A stretch of DNA of 64,000 bases from Immersiella caudata (Eukaryota > Ascomycota > Sordariomycetes > Sordariales > Lasiosphaeriaceae). A program made the translations under genes and the position numbers. Positions 23,308 through 34,280 of the stretch are shown piece after piece. The DNA is taken from assembly GCA_030512335.1 (NCBI GenBank), contig JAULSU010000007.1:3906001-3970000 (forward strand), in the 5' to 3' direction. A model generated the notes under the pieces. That model made no database searches. It worked only from the letters and a program-made list of their open reading frames with translations, and had not been told where the DNA came from. Within the stretch, counting starts at the first letter, position 1. Each line of letters starts with the position of its first letter.

Positions 23308-23914
23308 CGCAGCTGAGGAAAGCAAGAGAGACCCGTGAGTTGGTAAGAATGTTGCAAGATACCTAGGTAGGTAAGGGCTGGGCTGGTCGTGAATGTGCGA
23401 AGGAGAGGTGCGGTGCCCCCGACGGATTGTCAGGCTCCCACAGGTTCTCTGCGCATGCGCGTGCGCGGGGTGTGGTCAAGGCTTGCGATTCGCGGGATCA
23501 CGGGAGGCAGATCGAGTGCAGCCCTCGTCTCCAATGGGAAGCCTCAGATACGGAACTGTCGTTGTTGTTCTGTGAATGACCAATGTGACCTGCACTTCGC
23601 ATTGAGGGGCATTTCCTGAATGTTGGCGTTGGGCATGCCTTGCATTTTCATTGAGCGAGTTCTTGCTGCTGTGCAACCTTGGTGCCTCCCGAACAGGGAT
23701 CGAGTTCGAGGCGCCAAGTAGGTCGTGCCAGAAGAAGACTGCAGCATCAAAGAGTGGCAGAAGAATCGATGGCTAGAAGGTTCACTGAGGTTATTTTAAG
23801 GTCCCTGAAAGTGTCTTCCACACATCTTTAACAAAGCCCCTTTTTCTCGCAGTTTTCTCTTTTCTCCTCTCGTGCAAGCGAGGTCAGAGTTATCGCTGCA
23901 TCAGGCTCGGCTCT
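23308..23914. other. Intergenic
   Basis: About 600 bp carry the NLR upstream region and the 3' flank of the MFS gene. Short frames on both strands show no domain. Confidence 0.4.
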
Positions 23915-24299
23915 TCAAAATGCAACCTTCCATTCGGGATTCTCACACAACCTCGCCGCCGTAACCACAAGACCTCCGGAAACAAGAGTCGTGCCTGTCC
24001 AGACCGACAGGGCGATGTAGCCGGAATGGCTCAAGATCTGGCCGCTGATGGGGGCACCGATGAGGGCGCTGCATGTTGTTGCAGGTGACTGTCAGCAATG
24101 CGATCTCATGTGTCAATGTCGGTTGGGATGACATGAGACAGACCTGACGGACAAGCAAGCCATGAGGAATCCGACAGCTGTGCCTTGGTTCCCGTGCGAT
24201 GTAATCTTGGCTGCACAGGCGGTCTGGAGACTAATGACGGCCTTGCAAGGAAGAAAAGTTAGCATTCCATGATACTACTGAGGAAGGAGGAGGAGCAGG

Positions 24300-24383
<84 letters not shown>

Positions 24384-25525
24384 AATCCAGGAAAGTAGGG
24401 AGAGACATGACCTACCCCTGAAGCAAACCCATAAGCCACTGTCCAAACCACCACCGCCGCCAACGTAGTCGCTTTCGTCCAGCAAAAGCCAACTAGTCCC
24501 GACAAAATCGTGGACAAGGCAAGAAGATTGTAGTGGCCGTATGTGTCGGCCAGATGGCCAGGAATGACCCTGCCAAAGCAAGAGGCGGCGTTGAGAGCCG
24601 AGACGAGATGGAAGGCCACAGACGGGGACTGGCCCAGGGCGATGGAGTAAGCGGAGAGGTAAAAGATGGGGGTGAACCAGCCGAGGAAGGCGATGGCTAG
24701 CCCGACACAGAGGAGAATGTAAGTGCGGTTCTTTAAAACGGTAAAATCCACACGGGAGACGGGCTTCGAGGTGACGGCTGGATCTTTCTGTGTCCCTTCC
24801 TTCGTGTTGTCCTCGTCCTGGCCATCCGAGAGGGACGCCGAGCGTGGACTCGACGGCTCGACTACGGCAAGGCAGACAACGGCCAGCATCGGGGCCATGG
24901 CAAACCCAACAGCGCGCATTGACCACGCAAAGTCTACATTGTGGTTCTCCAGAAGCGCCTGGAGCATGACGGGCCACACGACGCCGCCAATCGATGCGCC
25001 GCCAATGACCAACCCCGAGGCCAAGCCACGGTGATGTGGCATATGTCTCATGACGACGCCCAGGGGCGTGCAAAAAAGCAACGACATGGACGCTCCCAAG
25101 AGGACACCCTGCGTCAAGACGAGCTGCCAATACATCTGACACAGAGACGCGGCAAACACGGCGACCAACAACCCGATGCTGCCCACGAGGAGAAGCCATC
25201 TCGGTCCGAATCGGTCAGCAAGAGGGCCGGCGAACCCCGCGCCAAGGTAGAGGAGAAAGACGGAGATGGATCCGATCCAGGCGATGTCGGAGGGTGATCG
25301 GTCGGCGAGGAGGTGCGTCTGGTAGTAGGCCTGGAAAACACCGTAGGCGTTTAGAAAGCCGACGGTGGTGAACAGGGCGAGGAACCCGCCGAAGACGGCT
25401 AGCCATGTTTGCAGACTACGGCGGCGTGTTAGTGATGTTCGCTGAAATCCGCCAAAGGGAGGGAGGGGCAGCAATACTCACGGGATGGATGCCAGCGCAG
25501 GCCGCCCCTCTTGAGTGTCCGACAT
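23915..25525 (-). CDS. MFS transporter, monocarboxylate-porter type
   Basis: Four exons (25525-25482, 25415-24416, 24241-24144, 24068-23915) give 431 residues with about 12 hydrophobic segments. The first is WLAVFGGFLALFTTVGFLNAYGVFQ, and a loop GPLADRFGPRW lies between helices 2 and 3. The N-terminal GVFQAYY pattern and central hydrophilic loop (SLSDGQDEDNTKEGTQ) are typical of the fungal monocarboxylate porter (MCT) branch. Transport of small organic acids or metabolites across the plasma membrane is inferred; the substrate is unknown. Intron 2 (24415-24242) is stretched by a CTCCTG repeat array. Translation through that intron would create a poly-Leu tail, which is why an unspliced reading looks odd. 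The start is in a short first exon (MSDTQEGRPALASIP). Confidence 0.82.
24282..24380. repeat. (GAGCAG/CTCCTG)n microsatellite inside an intron
   Basis: About 15 near-perfect copies of a six-base unit, GGAGCA on the + strand, fill most of intron 2 of the MFS gene. On the coding strand it forms a pyrimidine-rich tract just before the acceptor, so length changes could affect splicing. Confidence 0.9.
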
Positions 25526-26374
25526 CACAGCCTATTAGAGGACCAAGTCTCGGAGGGGTATCTTGGAGCATAGAGCGACGGCGGCAGGAAAAGGGTGGCG
25601 CGAGTTTGTCGGCGACGGTGCAAGTGAACTGGCTTCCTCTGAGGCGCCTCTCAGCGTTGATGTTTTGCGCTTGCTCGGCAGAACGGCAGGCATGCTCCCC
25701 TTTGGTGCATCCTGGGCTGAGTGGCTTTGACGATGGTGCGAGCCGTGGGGCGGACGGCGCGGTGGGCCCAAGCTCTGTACACAATTCGTGGTATTCAGGG
25801 GCTCAGTCTCTGAGCGACATTACGAAGCGACGCTCTCGGCAACGCATCGACTCGACCCCGGCAGTGGGAGGCCAGCCACAGCCGAAACTTCCCGAGGCTT
25901 TCTCTTCGACCCCGGTCACCCCCCAAAAGTTCGTGTTTTGGTATTGCCGTGTGGGGGAGGGGAGGAGGCACGCTATCGACAAGGTTCAGTTTCAGCGGAC
26001 AGAGATCTGCACCCTTCTGCCCTTGTGTTCGGATGTATCTGCTCAGCCGACGCAGCGTTCCTTTGCCGCGGGAACCTTGCAAATGCATGCTTCGAGAAAA
26101 TTTGGTGGCTGCAACCAAAAAGGGGAGACAAGAGGTGATGCCTTCCCAACCCCCCGGCTCGCAAAGCCGAGGTGAAGAGTTGCAAGCTCGGGTCAGCGCT
26201 GAGCCCCTTCCCCCTTTCCGATGTCCTGAGCAACCTGAATCGGGGGCACATTAGATCAACAGTTTCATGTTCGCAATGGATGTAAGTGTAAGAAGCGTTG
26301 GGGTGCCTGACGCCACGGATCATTCGATTCCATCTAGTCTAAATTCTCCGTGAGAATGATTCACTATTACCACC
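25526..26374. other. Intergenic, no gene recognised
   Basis: About 850 bp lie between the MFS start and the acyl-CoA dehydrogenase stop, both on the minus strand. It holds the MFS promoter. Overlapping frames on both strands carry no domain. Confidence 0.45.
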
Positions 26375-27714
26375 CTACTTCTCAGACGGACCATAGGTCG
26401 CCGCCCAGGCATCGTACGTGGGCGACTGCATGAGCTGCTGCATGTGTCGTCTCCGAATCCCGACATTACCACCATCGAAAATAGGAAGCACCACCGCGTT
26501 GTTCAGCAATTCGGCAAACGGCTGGGTGGAATCATAGGCCGTGCTGCCACGCGCTGTCAGCGAAGTTCACGGGGAAGCGAGGAGGGCACTTACATTCCCA
26601 CCGCCTTGATCGCGTCGGTACAAGCCTGCACGGCAGCCTCGCTGCAGTAGACCTTGGCCGCGAGAGCCAGCTCACGGCGCGCGTCATAATCACCCGGGCC
26701 ATGCTCCATCGCGTGGGCAGCCTTCCACGTCAAGGCTCGACACGCCTCGGCCTGCATCTTGATGCCGGAGAGCAAGTCCGCAAACGCTTGGCGCTCCAGG
26801 AGAGGGACGGCGCCGCCGCGGGAGTCGCGCCGCGCGAAAGCCAACGCAGCGTCGAAAGCCGCGCGGATAAGACCCACGCCCATGGCGCCGACGAGGACAG
26901 CACTCGCGTCGAACGCCCCAAAGGCCACTTGAGCACCCTGTCCTGGGGGGCACAGCACATTCTTCGCTGGCACCCGGACGTTCGTGTATCGCACGTGTGG
27001 TCCCGAGACGGAGGTGTGGCCCGGCATCGGGACGTGACGGAGCACTTCGAAGCTGCCCGGGTTGCGGTCGAGGTCCGCACGGGTCACCAAGATAATCATG
27101 ACCCGGTCTCTCGGATCACTGCCTGGCTTCGGGGACTCGGTGACATCCCGACAGACGACGCAGGCCAAGTCACAGCCCTTGAAGTCCCACCCGGCGCAGT
27201 TGGTCGCCCACATCTTCTCCCCGTTGATAACCCACTCGTCGCCCTCGCGGCGAGCCGTCGTCTGGAAGCCGGGCGCGCCCTTCTCCAGCGCGTTCGCAAC
27301 GCCGCCGGGCTCGCTGAAGACGAGGGAGGCCAGCGGGGCCCCCTTGCCGCTGAGGAACGGCGCGAGGAACTCGGCGTGTTGAGGTCCGCCGGCGATATTG
27401 AGCGGCGTCAGGCCCAAGCCCGTGGCGAAGATGGTGAGGGCGGCGGACGGCTCAACGGCATAACACTCCTCCACCATGATGGCTGCCTCGACCAGAGACC
27501 CACCAGTGCCGCCGTGCGCTGGGGATACTTGGCCCTTGAGCAGCCCGCCTTGGACGGCGGCCGCGTAGGTCGGCTGCGTCGCTTGGAAGCGCGCAGAGTG
27601 TTCGGCGTGTTGGAGATATTCGGCGCGCGCTGGCTTGAGGACGTGTTGGGCGAAGCCCGCGGCCGCGGCGCGCGTAGCAGCCTCGGTTGGGCCGAGATGG
27701 AAGTCCACAGGCAT
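26375..27714 (-). CDS. Acyl-CoA dehydrogenase family flavoprotein
   Basis: Exons 27714-26594 and 26543-26375 give 429 residues. The three-part ACAD layout is visible. An N-terminal helical domain ends in SPAHGGTGGSLVEAAIMVEE. The middle beta domain has LASLVFSEPGG (flavin contact) and WVINGEKMWATNC. The C-terminal helical domain has AFDASAVLVGAMGVGLIRAAFD and closes with LPIFDGGNVGIRRRHMQQLM. These enzymes use FAD to dehydrogenate acyl-CoA or related substrates, some of them outside beta-oxidation. No clear targeting sequence is seen at the chosen start, so cytosol or peroxisome are both possible. A usual catalytic Glu cannot be fixed without an alignment. The upstream reading extension lacks family similarity and is left out. 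Confidence 0.85.
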
Positions 27715-28856
27715 GTTGGGCGGTGTAGGTGGGGAAGTCCTGATGGGTTGGTGGTGCGGCGGATTGAGTGGGATTGTGTCGTGTGTGTTGGAGACACAGA
27801 ATCGAGAGAGAAAAACACGGACTGTGTGGTTCGGGTGTGGTTCCAATGTTGCTGGACCCGATCGGTGACGAAGAAAGCGAGAATGGAAAGTGGCAAGAGT
27901 GGAAAAAGCAAACTCGCAATCTGACCTTATGAGGAGTGCATTTCGCATGGCCCGACCGGGCGCATGCAGTTGAGAAGCTGGATGTGAAAAGGGGAAGGCG
28001 CTCCTCGCCTCCACTTGCCAGAGAAAAAAAGATTGCCCCCACTCCGGTTGCAATGGGTGCCCAACACCGCATGCAGGTTTACTGATTTGAAAGCCCCCGC
28101 CTGGGTGCGCCTCAAATCTCTGTTCGCAACACTGTCGGTGGCTTTTTCGTTTATTTATTTTTTTTAAAAAATAAATAAATTTTTCACCATCGCACATCTT
28201 CACGGCTTGGAGAAGATCAACCTTCTTGTAAGGCTCTGAAAAAAGGAAGGCTTGTTCAAGTGTGTATTCCGCCGGCTGCTCTGCGCGTTATGCACCTCTC
28301 AGTTTGCCAGTGTGCCCGTCTGCATAAGAAACAGGAAATAAATGGAGACTAGGGCCAGGAAATGCAGGCCACCCCCGCGGACCGTTGCAGCCGGAGAGTT
28401 CCTGGAAGTTGGGGGAGTGTTCCGCGAAGCCAATCGGAACGTCCTTTCCTGAGCGTTGCAAAACCCGCCAGGGTAGGGGTAGGACTGGGAAGCTTGGGTT
28501 ACATCGTCCCCATCCTGGCAATTGATGTGCACAGGAACAAGTATCCCAGGCTTCATCCCGTTCTCGCAGCGCACTCAGGGGGAATGCAACAGCAGCAAAC
28601 CTCAGGTTCGCTGCGAGCCAGAAATGGCAGAGATGCTGCTTCTCTCAAAAAAAAAAAAAAACCCCTTCCATTCCTTCTGGAGGTCATGGTAAGCCTTCAT
28701 TAGCAGGGCAGACAGCCACATGCATTTGACCAGTCTTGAAACTCTCCTCCAGACACTTTTTCTTTCTTTCTTTTCTCTCTGACCCTCCTGACAGACAGCA
28801 TCCCACAATCGTTTCGAACACCACAGGTGGAGATCACCTTGATTTCAAGACTCACC
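27715..28856. promoter_or_regulatory. Shared upstream region, ACAD gene and SAT4-like gene
   Basis: About 1.14 kb separate two divergent starts. It contains an A/T palindrome (about 28150-28180, arms of ~14 bases), a run of 14 A at about 28647, and a CT-rich tract (about 28756-28790) shortly before the start at 28857. Such pyrimidine tracts are common at fungal transcription starts. No gene was found. Confidence 0.45.
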
Positions 28857-29642
28857 ATGGCCAACTCAGTCGACGCCCCCGCAGACGCCCCCGCTCCTGG
28901 ATACGTGGTCGGTGAATCGCGCAGCGAAAGCCTCATCGCCATCGTCACATGCATGATGTGTCTGTCCACCATCGTGCTTCTTCTGCGCGTGTGGGCCAGA
29001 GCGCGAGTCCAAGGCATTGCCAGCACGGCAGACGAGTGGACCATTCTCATCTCGTGGCTCTTTAGCATCGCCTTCACCGTCAACGTCTGCGTGCAGACCA
29101 AATACGGACTCGGAAGACACATCATGGATCTCCCACCGACAACCAACTTCTCGGCCGCACTCGAGCTCTTCTACTACGGCGAGGCAACGTATTACATCAC
29201 CGTCAGCCTGACAAAAATGTCGATCCTCTTTCTCTACCTCAAGCTCATTCCTCAGCGGACTTACCGTATCATCAACTGGAGCATGATGGTCTTTGTGGCG
29301 CTGACGGCTTTCACCTGCGTGGTCGCCGGCATCTTTCAGTGCAATCCCATCCACAGGGCCTGGCGCCCCGATGTGCCGGGAACTTGCTTCAACCAGGTGG
29401 CGCTGTACCTCAGCAACGCCGGGCTTAATATTCTGCAAGACATCATCATCTACTTTTTGCCTGTCAAAACGCTCTGGAAGGTCCAGCTTCCCAGGAAGCA
29501 GCGCATCGCTCTCATTGTTGTGTTTGTTGTTGGCGCGTTTGTTTGTCTGACCGGCATCCTGCGGCTGGAGTCGCTCACCATGGCCTCCGTTTCCAAGGAT
29601 CCCACTTGTAAGTTTTCTTCCTTATCCCGTTGCAAACATTGC

Positions 29643-29709
<67 letters not shown>

Positions 29710-30162
29710 ACACTTCTTAACTCGGCAGGGGACAACTACGGCGCTGCCATCTGGTCATCCATCGAATCCAACGTCGGCATCGTCTGCGCCTCCCTCGTCC
29801 ACCTCAAGCCCCTGATCGCACGCTACGCCCCGTCGCTGCTCAGCATCCAGCGCACCACCCGACTTCCCGACGAGCGGTCAGGGCCCACCGACAACAAGAG
29901 CAGCGGTAATCGCAGCATGGGACGGTCAACTGGCACGGGAAGGGGAACACCGTTTGGCATTTTGACCGAGATGGAGCTCGAGGACAACAAGGATGCCTCT
30001 GAGTATGAGACGAGGCAAAAGGCTTTCGGTGAGACGTCGGACGAGGAGGCACCGTTGAGCAAGCCGAGTCATGTGTCTGTCAGGCAGAGTGTTGGCATTC
30101 ACAAGACCACGCAGTTTAGTGTTAGCTACCATGAAGATGCAAATTCAGGAGGACGGTTCTAG
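28857..30162 (+). CDS. SAT4/rhodopsin-like seven-helix membrane protein
   Basis: Exons 28857-29607 and 29729-30162 give 394 residues. Seven hydrophobic segments can be followed. The signature stretch of this fungal family is present: ADEWTILISW after helix 2, TKYGLGRHI, YITVSLTKMSILFLYLKL, CNPIHRAW and DIIIYFLPVKTLW. The family (DUF, PTH11/SAT4 region) is abundant in moulds and often lies near secondary-metabolite genes; ligand and function are mostly unknown. The C-terminal ~100 residues are hydrophilic and cytosolic, rich in Ser/Thr/Glu. The 121-bp intron carries a long CT repeat. The ATG is in a strong CACCATGG context. Confidence 0.82.
29645..29705 (+). repeat. (CT)~30 microsatellite in intron
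   Basis: About 30 CT units lie inside the only intron of the SAT4-like gene, just upstream of its acceptor at 29728, so the repeat serves as an extended polypyrimidine tract. Confidence 0.95.
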
Positions 30163-31728
30163 GGGGCGCGAGCGTTGGAGGGTTGGTTCCGGGACGGCGA
30201 GTGGACTTGACGGAAGGTTGCACCACCAGGATTGGATAATAGTCGAAAATGAAGAAAAAGAAAAATAATTGCCCGTTTTTTTTTAACAGCATCCCAGCAA
30301 AAGCGGATGAGGAATCGTGAAGGACTAGCAACTGCCAGGAGGTTGTTTTGCAAATTTCTGTCTATTTTTCTCGTCTTAGTCCTATCCCATCGCGCACTCG
30401 GCCTCCCAAACCTCCAAATCACGACAAAAGATTGACCTCAGCAGGTAACACCTGCTGGCAACAATCGAGCTCGCCAACCCTTGCTCGATCTCGCAAAACC
30501 AGAGGTCAACGGTCTTCGCCAATCCAGTTCGCTCCCCTCCCCCTCTCGTTCGTTTCTTCTAATTTTTTCCCCTTTACGATCTGGCCCGTGTCTCGGGTGT
30601 CCCGTCGTTTTGACAGCAACGGGTCAGTGGCAGTTCAGTCCGGGGTTTGTCTCACTTTGCAAACGATCTGCGAGATTGTCAGCCAAAGAAACTTCCAAAA
30701 TGCAACGGTCAGAAATTGCTCCAGGAGCACAACGCCGATCATTGCTTCCTCCGCGCTAGCTTGTCTCCCGAAAGCTCAAGACAGCTGGAACATCTGCAAG
30801 GCTGGTCTGGTTCAACCTCGCACTCTGTCACAGGGCTTGGCGGGAGAGAGGGAAAGAGATGGCGAGGTTGTCGCGGCAGTGGGGACTGAAGGAACACAAG
30901 GTTTCCCGGTTTAGGCGAGCCTACCAGAGGGCGTTGCAAGGACCAGGGCCGAAATCCCAGCAGCCTGGGCCCCGGAAGAAGCCCACAAAGTCCGAGTATT
31001 TGGGTGCTATGGGGGCGCCGAAGTGGAATGATTGTGACCTGGGCTGTTCGCATGGGTCACGGCGGAAAACTCGGGATCGGAGATTTTTGAGATCGCAAGC
31101 TGCCGGACAGCCAACCGGGATAAACCCACATATGGATGGAGGCACGTGCCATTTGAGCTAGGTAGGCAGATAGCGAGACGCCCAGGCTTGACTTCCGACC
31201 TTGACGACAACTTTCAAGCTGGTTCGCCAAGTGCCGAGGATGGGAGGATCAAATTCCTGGGCCCGAAGCCATGGCTTCCATGTCGGAGCCCCCAGCCGTT
31301 GGGATCCTCTTTCTATGGGCAGCAGCTTGCTCGGGCCCGATCCGCTCCATTTTGCTTCAGGAGTGAGGCAGCTAAAATGTCTAAATATTCCGGTGCGACC
31401 CGGAAGAGATTCGGTGGAGATGGCGGTTGCTGCTGCAAGTTCCTTGGTCCAAAACACTATACCAGCATTCAGTCGACTTTTTGCCTTTACCGTCCCGTTT
31501 TTCCTACCATTCTCCCTTCGTTCGCGATGATATCTCCCTCCCCCGAGGGCTCGGACTTTGCCCTGCGTCTCTCTGTGCTCTGGCTGCATAGCAACGTCGA
31601 TCTTGCCAGTCTTGCCAGGTCGACGTCGATCATCGTCAGTTATACGCCCCATATTCGTACTGCTGCCTCTCAAGCTTGCGCTCTTTGCTACTTTGGGAGG
31701 TTGTTAACATGATAGCTGTATTTTGTAG
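30163..31728. other. Intergenic; may hold the first exon of the downstream P450
   Basis: About 1.57 kb. The P450 starting at 31729 lacks an ATG in its first recognised exon, so its true start exon probably lies in the last few hundred bases here. Frames ending near 31712 include a hydrophobic run (FVLLPLKLALFATLGG) that would suit a membrane anchor, but I could not place an ATG and splice pair. The rest shows nothing recognisable. Confidence 0.4.
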
Positions 31729-33548
31729 CTCCTTGCTTCTCTCATCTATCTCTTCGTCTATCGTTACTTTTTCCACCCTCTGTCAGGATTCCCCGGGCCT
31801 AGGCTCGCACCTTTCAGCAATGTGCGTGCGCAACTCTTTTATTCTGCGTCAACACAATCCCTAACGATGTTGCCTGCTAGGCCTTGTGGTTCTGGACACT
31901 GCTCAGGGGCAGAGCTCCATGGGTCAACCATTCTTGGCACAAAAGATACGGTGCGGTCACCCCCACTTGAGCCTGTTCTTCCGCCTTGGATCTGACTCAA
32001 CTGACCCGCGCATGCAGGCCCGGTGGTGCGAATCGGCGTGAACCATCTCAGCTTTTCCACGCATGCCGCTCAAAAAATCATCTACGGCTTCGGCACCAAG
32101 AAAGTCCCGTCGTTTGCAAAGGACCCGGAGTTCTCGACGCCCGAGGTGGACGGAACCGTGAACATCATTGTGGAAATCGACAAGCAGGAACACGCTCGTA
32201 TGCGCCGCATGCTGAGCCACGGCTTCTCGACAACCAACCTCCTTGAACACGAACGCATCATCCACCGACGCACTGATGAAATGATGGACCGGCTGCATGC
32301 TTTGCGAGAGGAAAATGGCAAGCCCGGCATTGACATTGTGAAGTGGTCTTATCATATCACCTACGACATCACTGGTGAGTGGAACACCACGTACATGGCT
32401 AAAACCGGCAACAGCTGACCGAGATCCGTTTCAAAGGCGAGATGTGTTTCGGCGATACCTGGGAGATCCAAACAGCAAAGCAGCCTCAAGGAAAGTTCCA
32501 CTGGGCCGACGTCATCACAGCCACGACCAACGTGAACGATATGCTCCGAGCCGTCTGCGTCGTGCCCGGCCTCTCCAGCTTGGTAACCTGGCTTATGCCC
32601 AAGGCCCTCCAAGATACCATTGTCCGCCATGCCGAGTACGCAACCGAGCACACCCAGGCGTAAGTCCGGCCTCTTCCGTTTCATCGCCAAAAATATATAT
32701 ATATAGGAAAGAATTGACATCGTAACAGGCGACTGGCAATGGAAACCAATCGCAAGGACTTTGTCCATCACATGCTCCACGCCAAGGGTTGTCCCCGTCC
32801 CACCGACGCCGAAATCGCTTCGCATTTTCAGGCCATCATGCTCGCCGGCAGCATCACCACAGCCACCTTCCTCCCGGCCACCATCTATTACCTCTGCAGG
32901 GCGCCCCTGAAGCGTGCGCGTCTGATCAAGGAGATTCGCGAGCGCTTCCCGACGGAACGAGACATCACCGCCCGGGCGCTGATGGACGAGTGTCCGTACC
33001 TGAATGCCGTCTGCGAGGAGAGTTTGCGCGTTTATCCACCTGCCGGCGCAGCCCACTTGACGAGGGTAGTTCCCTCGGGCGGATGCGATATTGCTGGGCA
33101 TTGGGTCCCTGGAGGGGTGAGTTCCATTTTTTCACAACCTGCTTTAGACTCTAGACCTTCACCGACTCACTCTTTGCTTCCTGACCCCTAGACCCGCGTC
33201 TCAGTCCACCCCTGGTCCATCCTCCGCGACTCGACCAACTTTCACGCCCCGGACCAGTTCATCCCCGAACGATGGCTCCCCACCGAGCCCGAGAGCCAGC
33301 GTGGCGACAAGTTGGAGACCCATCTGCCTTTTTCCTCTGGGCCGAGGGGCTGTTTGGGCAAGAACTTGGCCTACCTTGAAATGCGCATCATCATCGCAAA
33401 GTTCTTTTGGCGCTTTGACGTTTCCTGGTTTGACGAGAATGTGGATTGGGACCGTGATAGCATGGGGTACACAGTTTGGAAGAAGCCTGACTTCCGTATT
33501 TTGGTGAAGCAGAGGGACGATATTTCAGTGCCGACCTCAGGTAGGTAG
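31729..33548 (+). CDS. Cytochrome P450, N-terminal exon unresolved
   Basis: Six exons (31729-31821, 31881-31950, 32018-32374, 32437-32659, 32729-33116, 33192-33548) close in frame to 495 residues. The start codon must lie in a further upstream exon. The order is right: hydrophobic IYLFVYRYFFHPLSGFPGP, then RYGPVVRIG, HARMRRMLSHGFS (C-helix), LAGSITTATF (I-helix), EESLR (K-helix), FHAPDQFIPERW, and heme loop FSSGPRGCLG with its Cys 65 residues from the end. The I-helix carries Ile where nearly all P450s have Asp or Glu before the oxygen-activating Thr. Together with Thr-Thr after it, this could change proton delivery. It is P450-like beyond doubt, with substrate unknown. Confidence 0.8.
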
Positions 33549-34008
33549 TTAGCCCGAAAACACGGCCGCAGGGTAGCTGGTGCCCCGGCTAGGACTCGTC
33601 AGTCGCCAAGAGGCACGATGGCCAAGCATTTTGGCTGGCTGGTACTCCCAATAAGGCCGAACCACACACGATGAATGAGAGACGCCGATGGCGTATGCAC
33701 TGATATGTGAGGTCTACCGGGGAGTCCGCATGTGCAACGAAGGGCAGGTTCAATGATGCAAACTCTTTCTTAGACCGTTACTGTTCTGCCCGTATTTTGT
33801 AAAATAATACCCATCCACAGCAGCAATGGACCCCGTTCCCCGAAAGAAAAGAGGAATCCCAGACTCAATCAATGCATCGTATTTCTCCACCTTCCCGAAT
33901 TCCTCCATAGCGTGCGGACCAACCGCCTCACTCGCCGCCCATGTTCCAAGGCAACTCAAGCCCAAGACTCGTCTCGTCGTCTTACTCGTCTTCTTCGGGA
34001 CTCTCGGA
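33549..34008. other. Intergenic
   Basis: 460 bp lie between two convergent gene ends. Nothing recognisable was seen. Confidence 0.4.
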
Positions 34009-34280
34009 CTAGGAAGGAGTCGGAGTAGGAGGGCAAGTCCCCTCGACGCAATTGCTGCACCAGGGTGGGAGGGTTAGCGCGTCCTGTGCAAACTTTGGGT
34101 GCCAGTTTCAGCGGGCAAGATCAGGGCTGCTGTGACATACCCGCACTTTGTATGACCCGACTCGTAGCCCGAGTCGGCCTTCTTGCAGTATTGGCACTCG
34201 TCATTGCCCGTCTCGTTGGTGGCGCAATAGCACTGGGAACACTGCCAGTAACCCTCTCTGATGTCCGACGGCTTGTCCAT
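34009..34280 (-). CDS. Small Cys-rich, probably zinc-binding protein
   Basis: Exons 34280-34141 and 34054-34009 (86-bp intron, CTAAC branch) give 61 residues. The sequence has eight Cys and one His arranged as closely spaced pairs: YWQCSQCYCATNE, then ECQYCKK, HTKCGNC and EGTC. This resembles zinc-ribbon or RanBP2-type finger spacing rather than a disulfide-rich toxin, because there is no signal peptide. It ends in a short Pro/Thr tail. The splice restores a final Cys-rich exon, which supports it being real. A role in protein or nucleic-acid binding is a guess. Many small fungal proteins of this kind are unannotated. Confidence 0.55.

Noticed and set aside
24231..25199. 322-codon frame with an Ala/Pro repeat tail
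   Set aside because: It is the wrong frame of the MFS gene, and the Ala/Pro tail is the CTCCTG microsatellite of the intron.
26701..27924. 407-codon open frame on the + strand
   Set aside because: It is antisense to the acyl-CoA dehydrogenase gene, whose minus-strand frame has clear family motifs. The long antisense frame is a by-product of GC-rich codon usage.
27715..28203. N-terminal extension of the acyl-CoA dehydrogenase
   Set aside because: The extra ~160 codons are Ser/His-rich with no family similarity and run through promoter-like sequence. The ATG at 27714 gives a normal-length enzyme.
30348..31712. Two frames of 188 codons upstream of the second P450
   Set aside because: Composition is low in structure and no domain or conserved motif is visible. 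The last one overlaps the likely P450 first-exon region but not in a usable frame.
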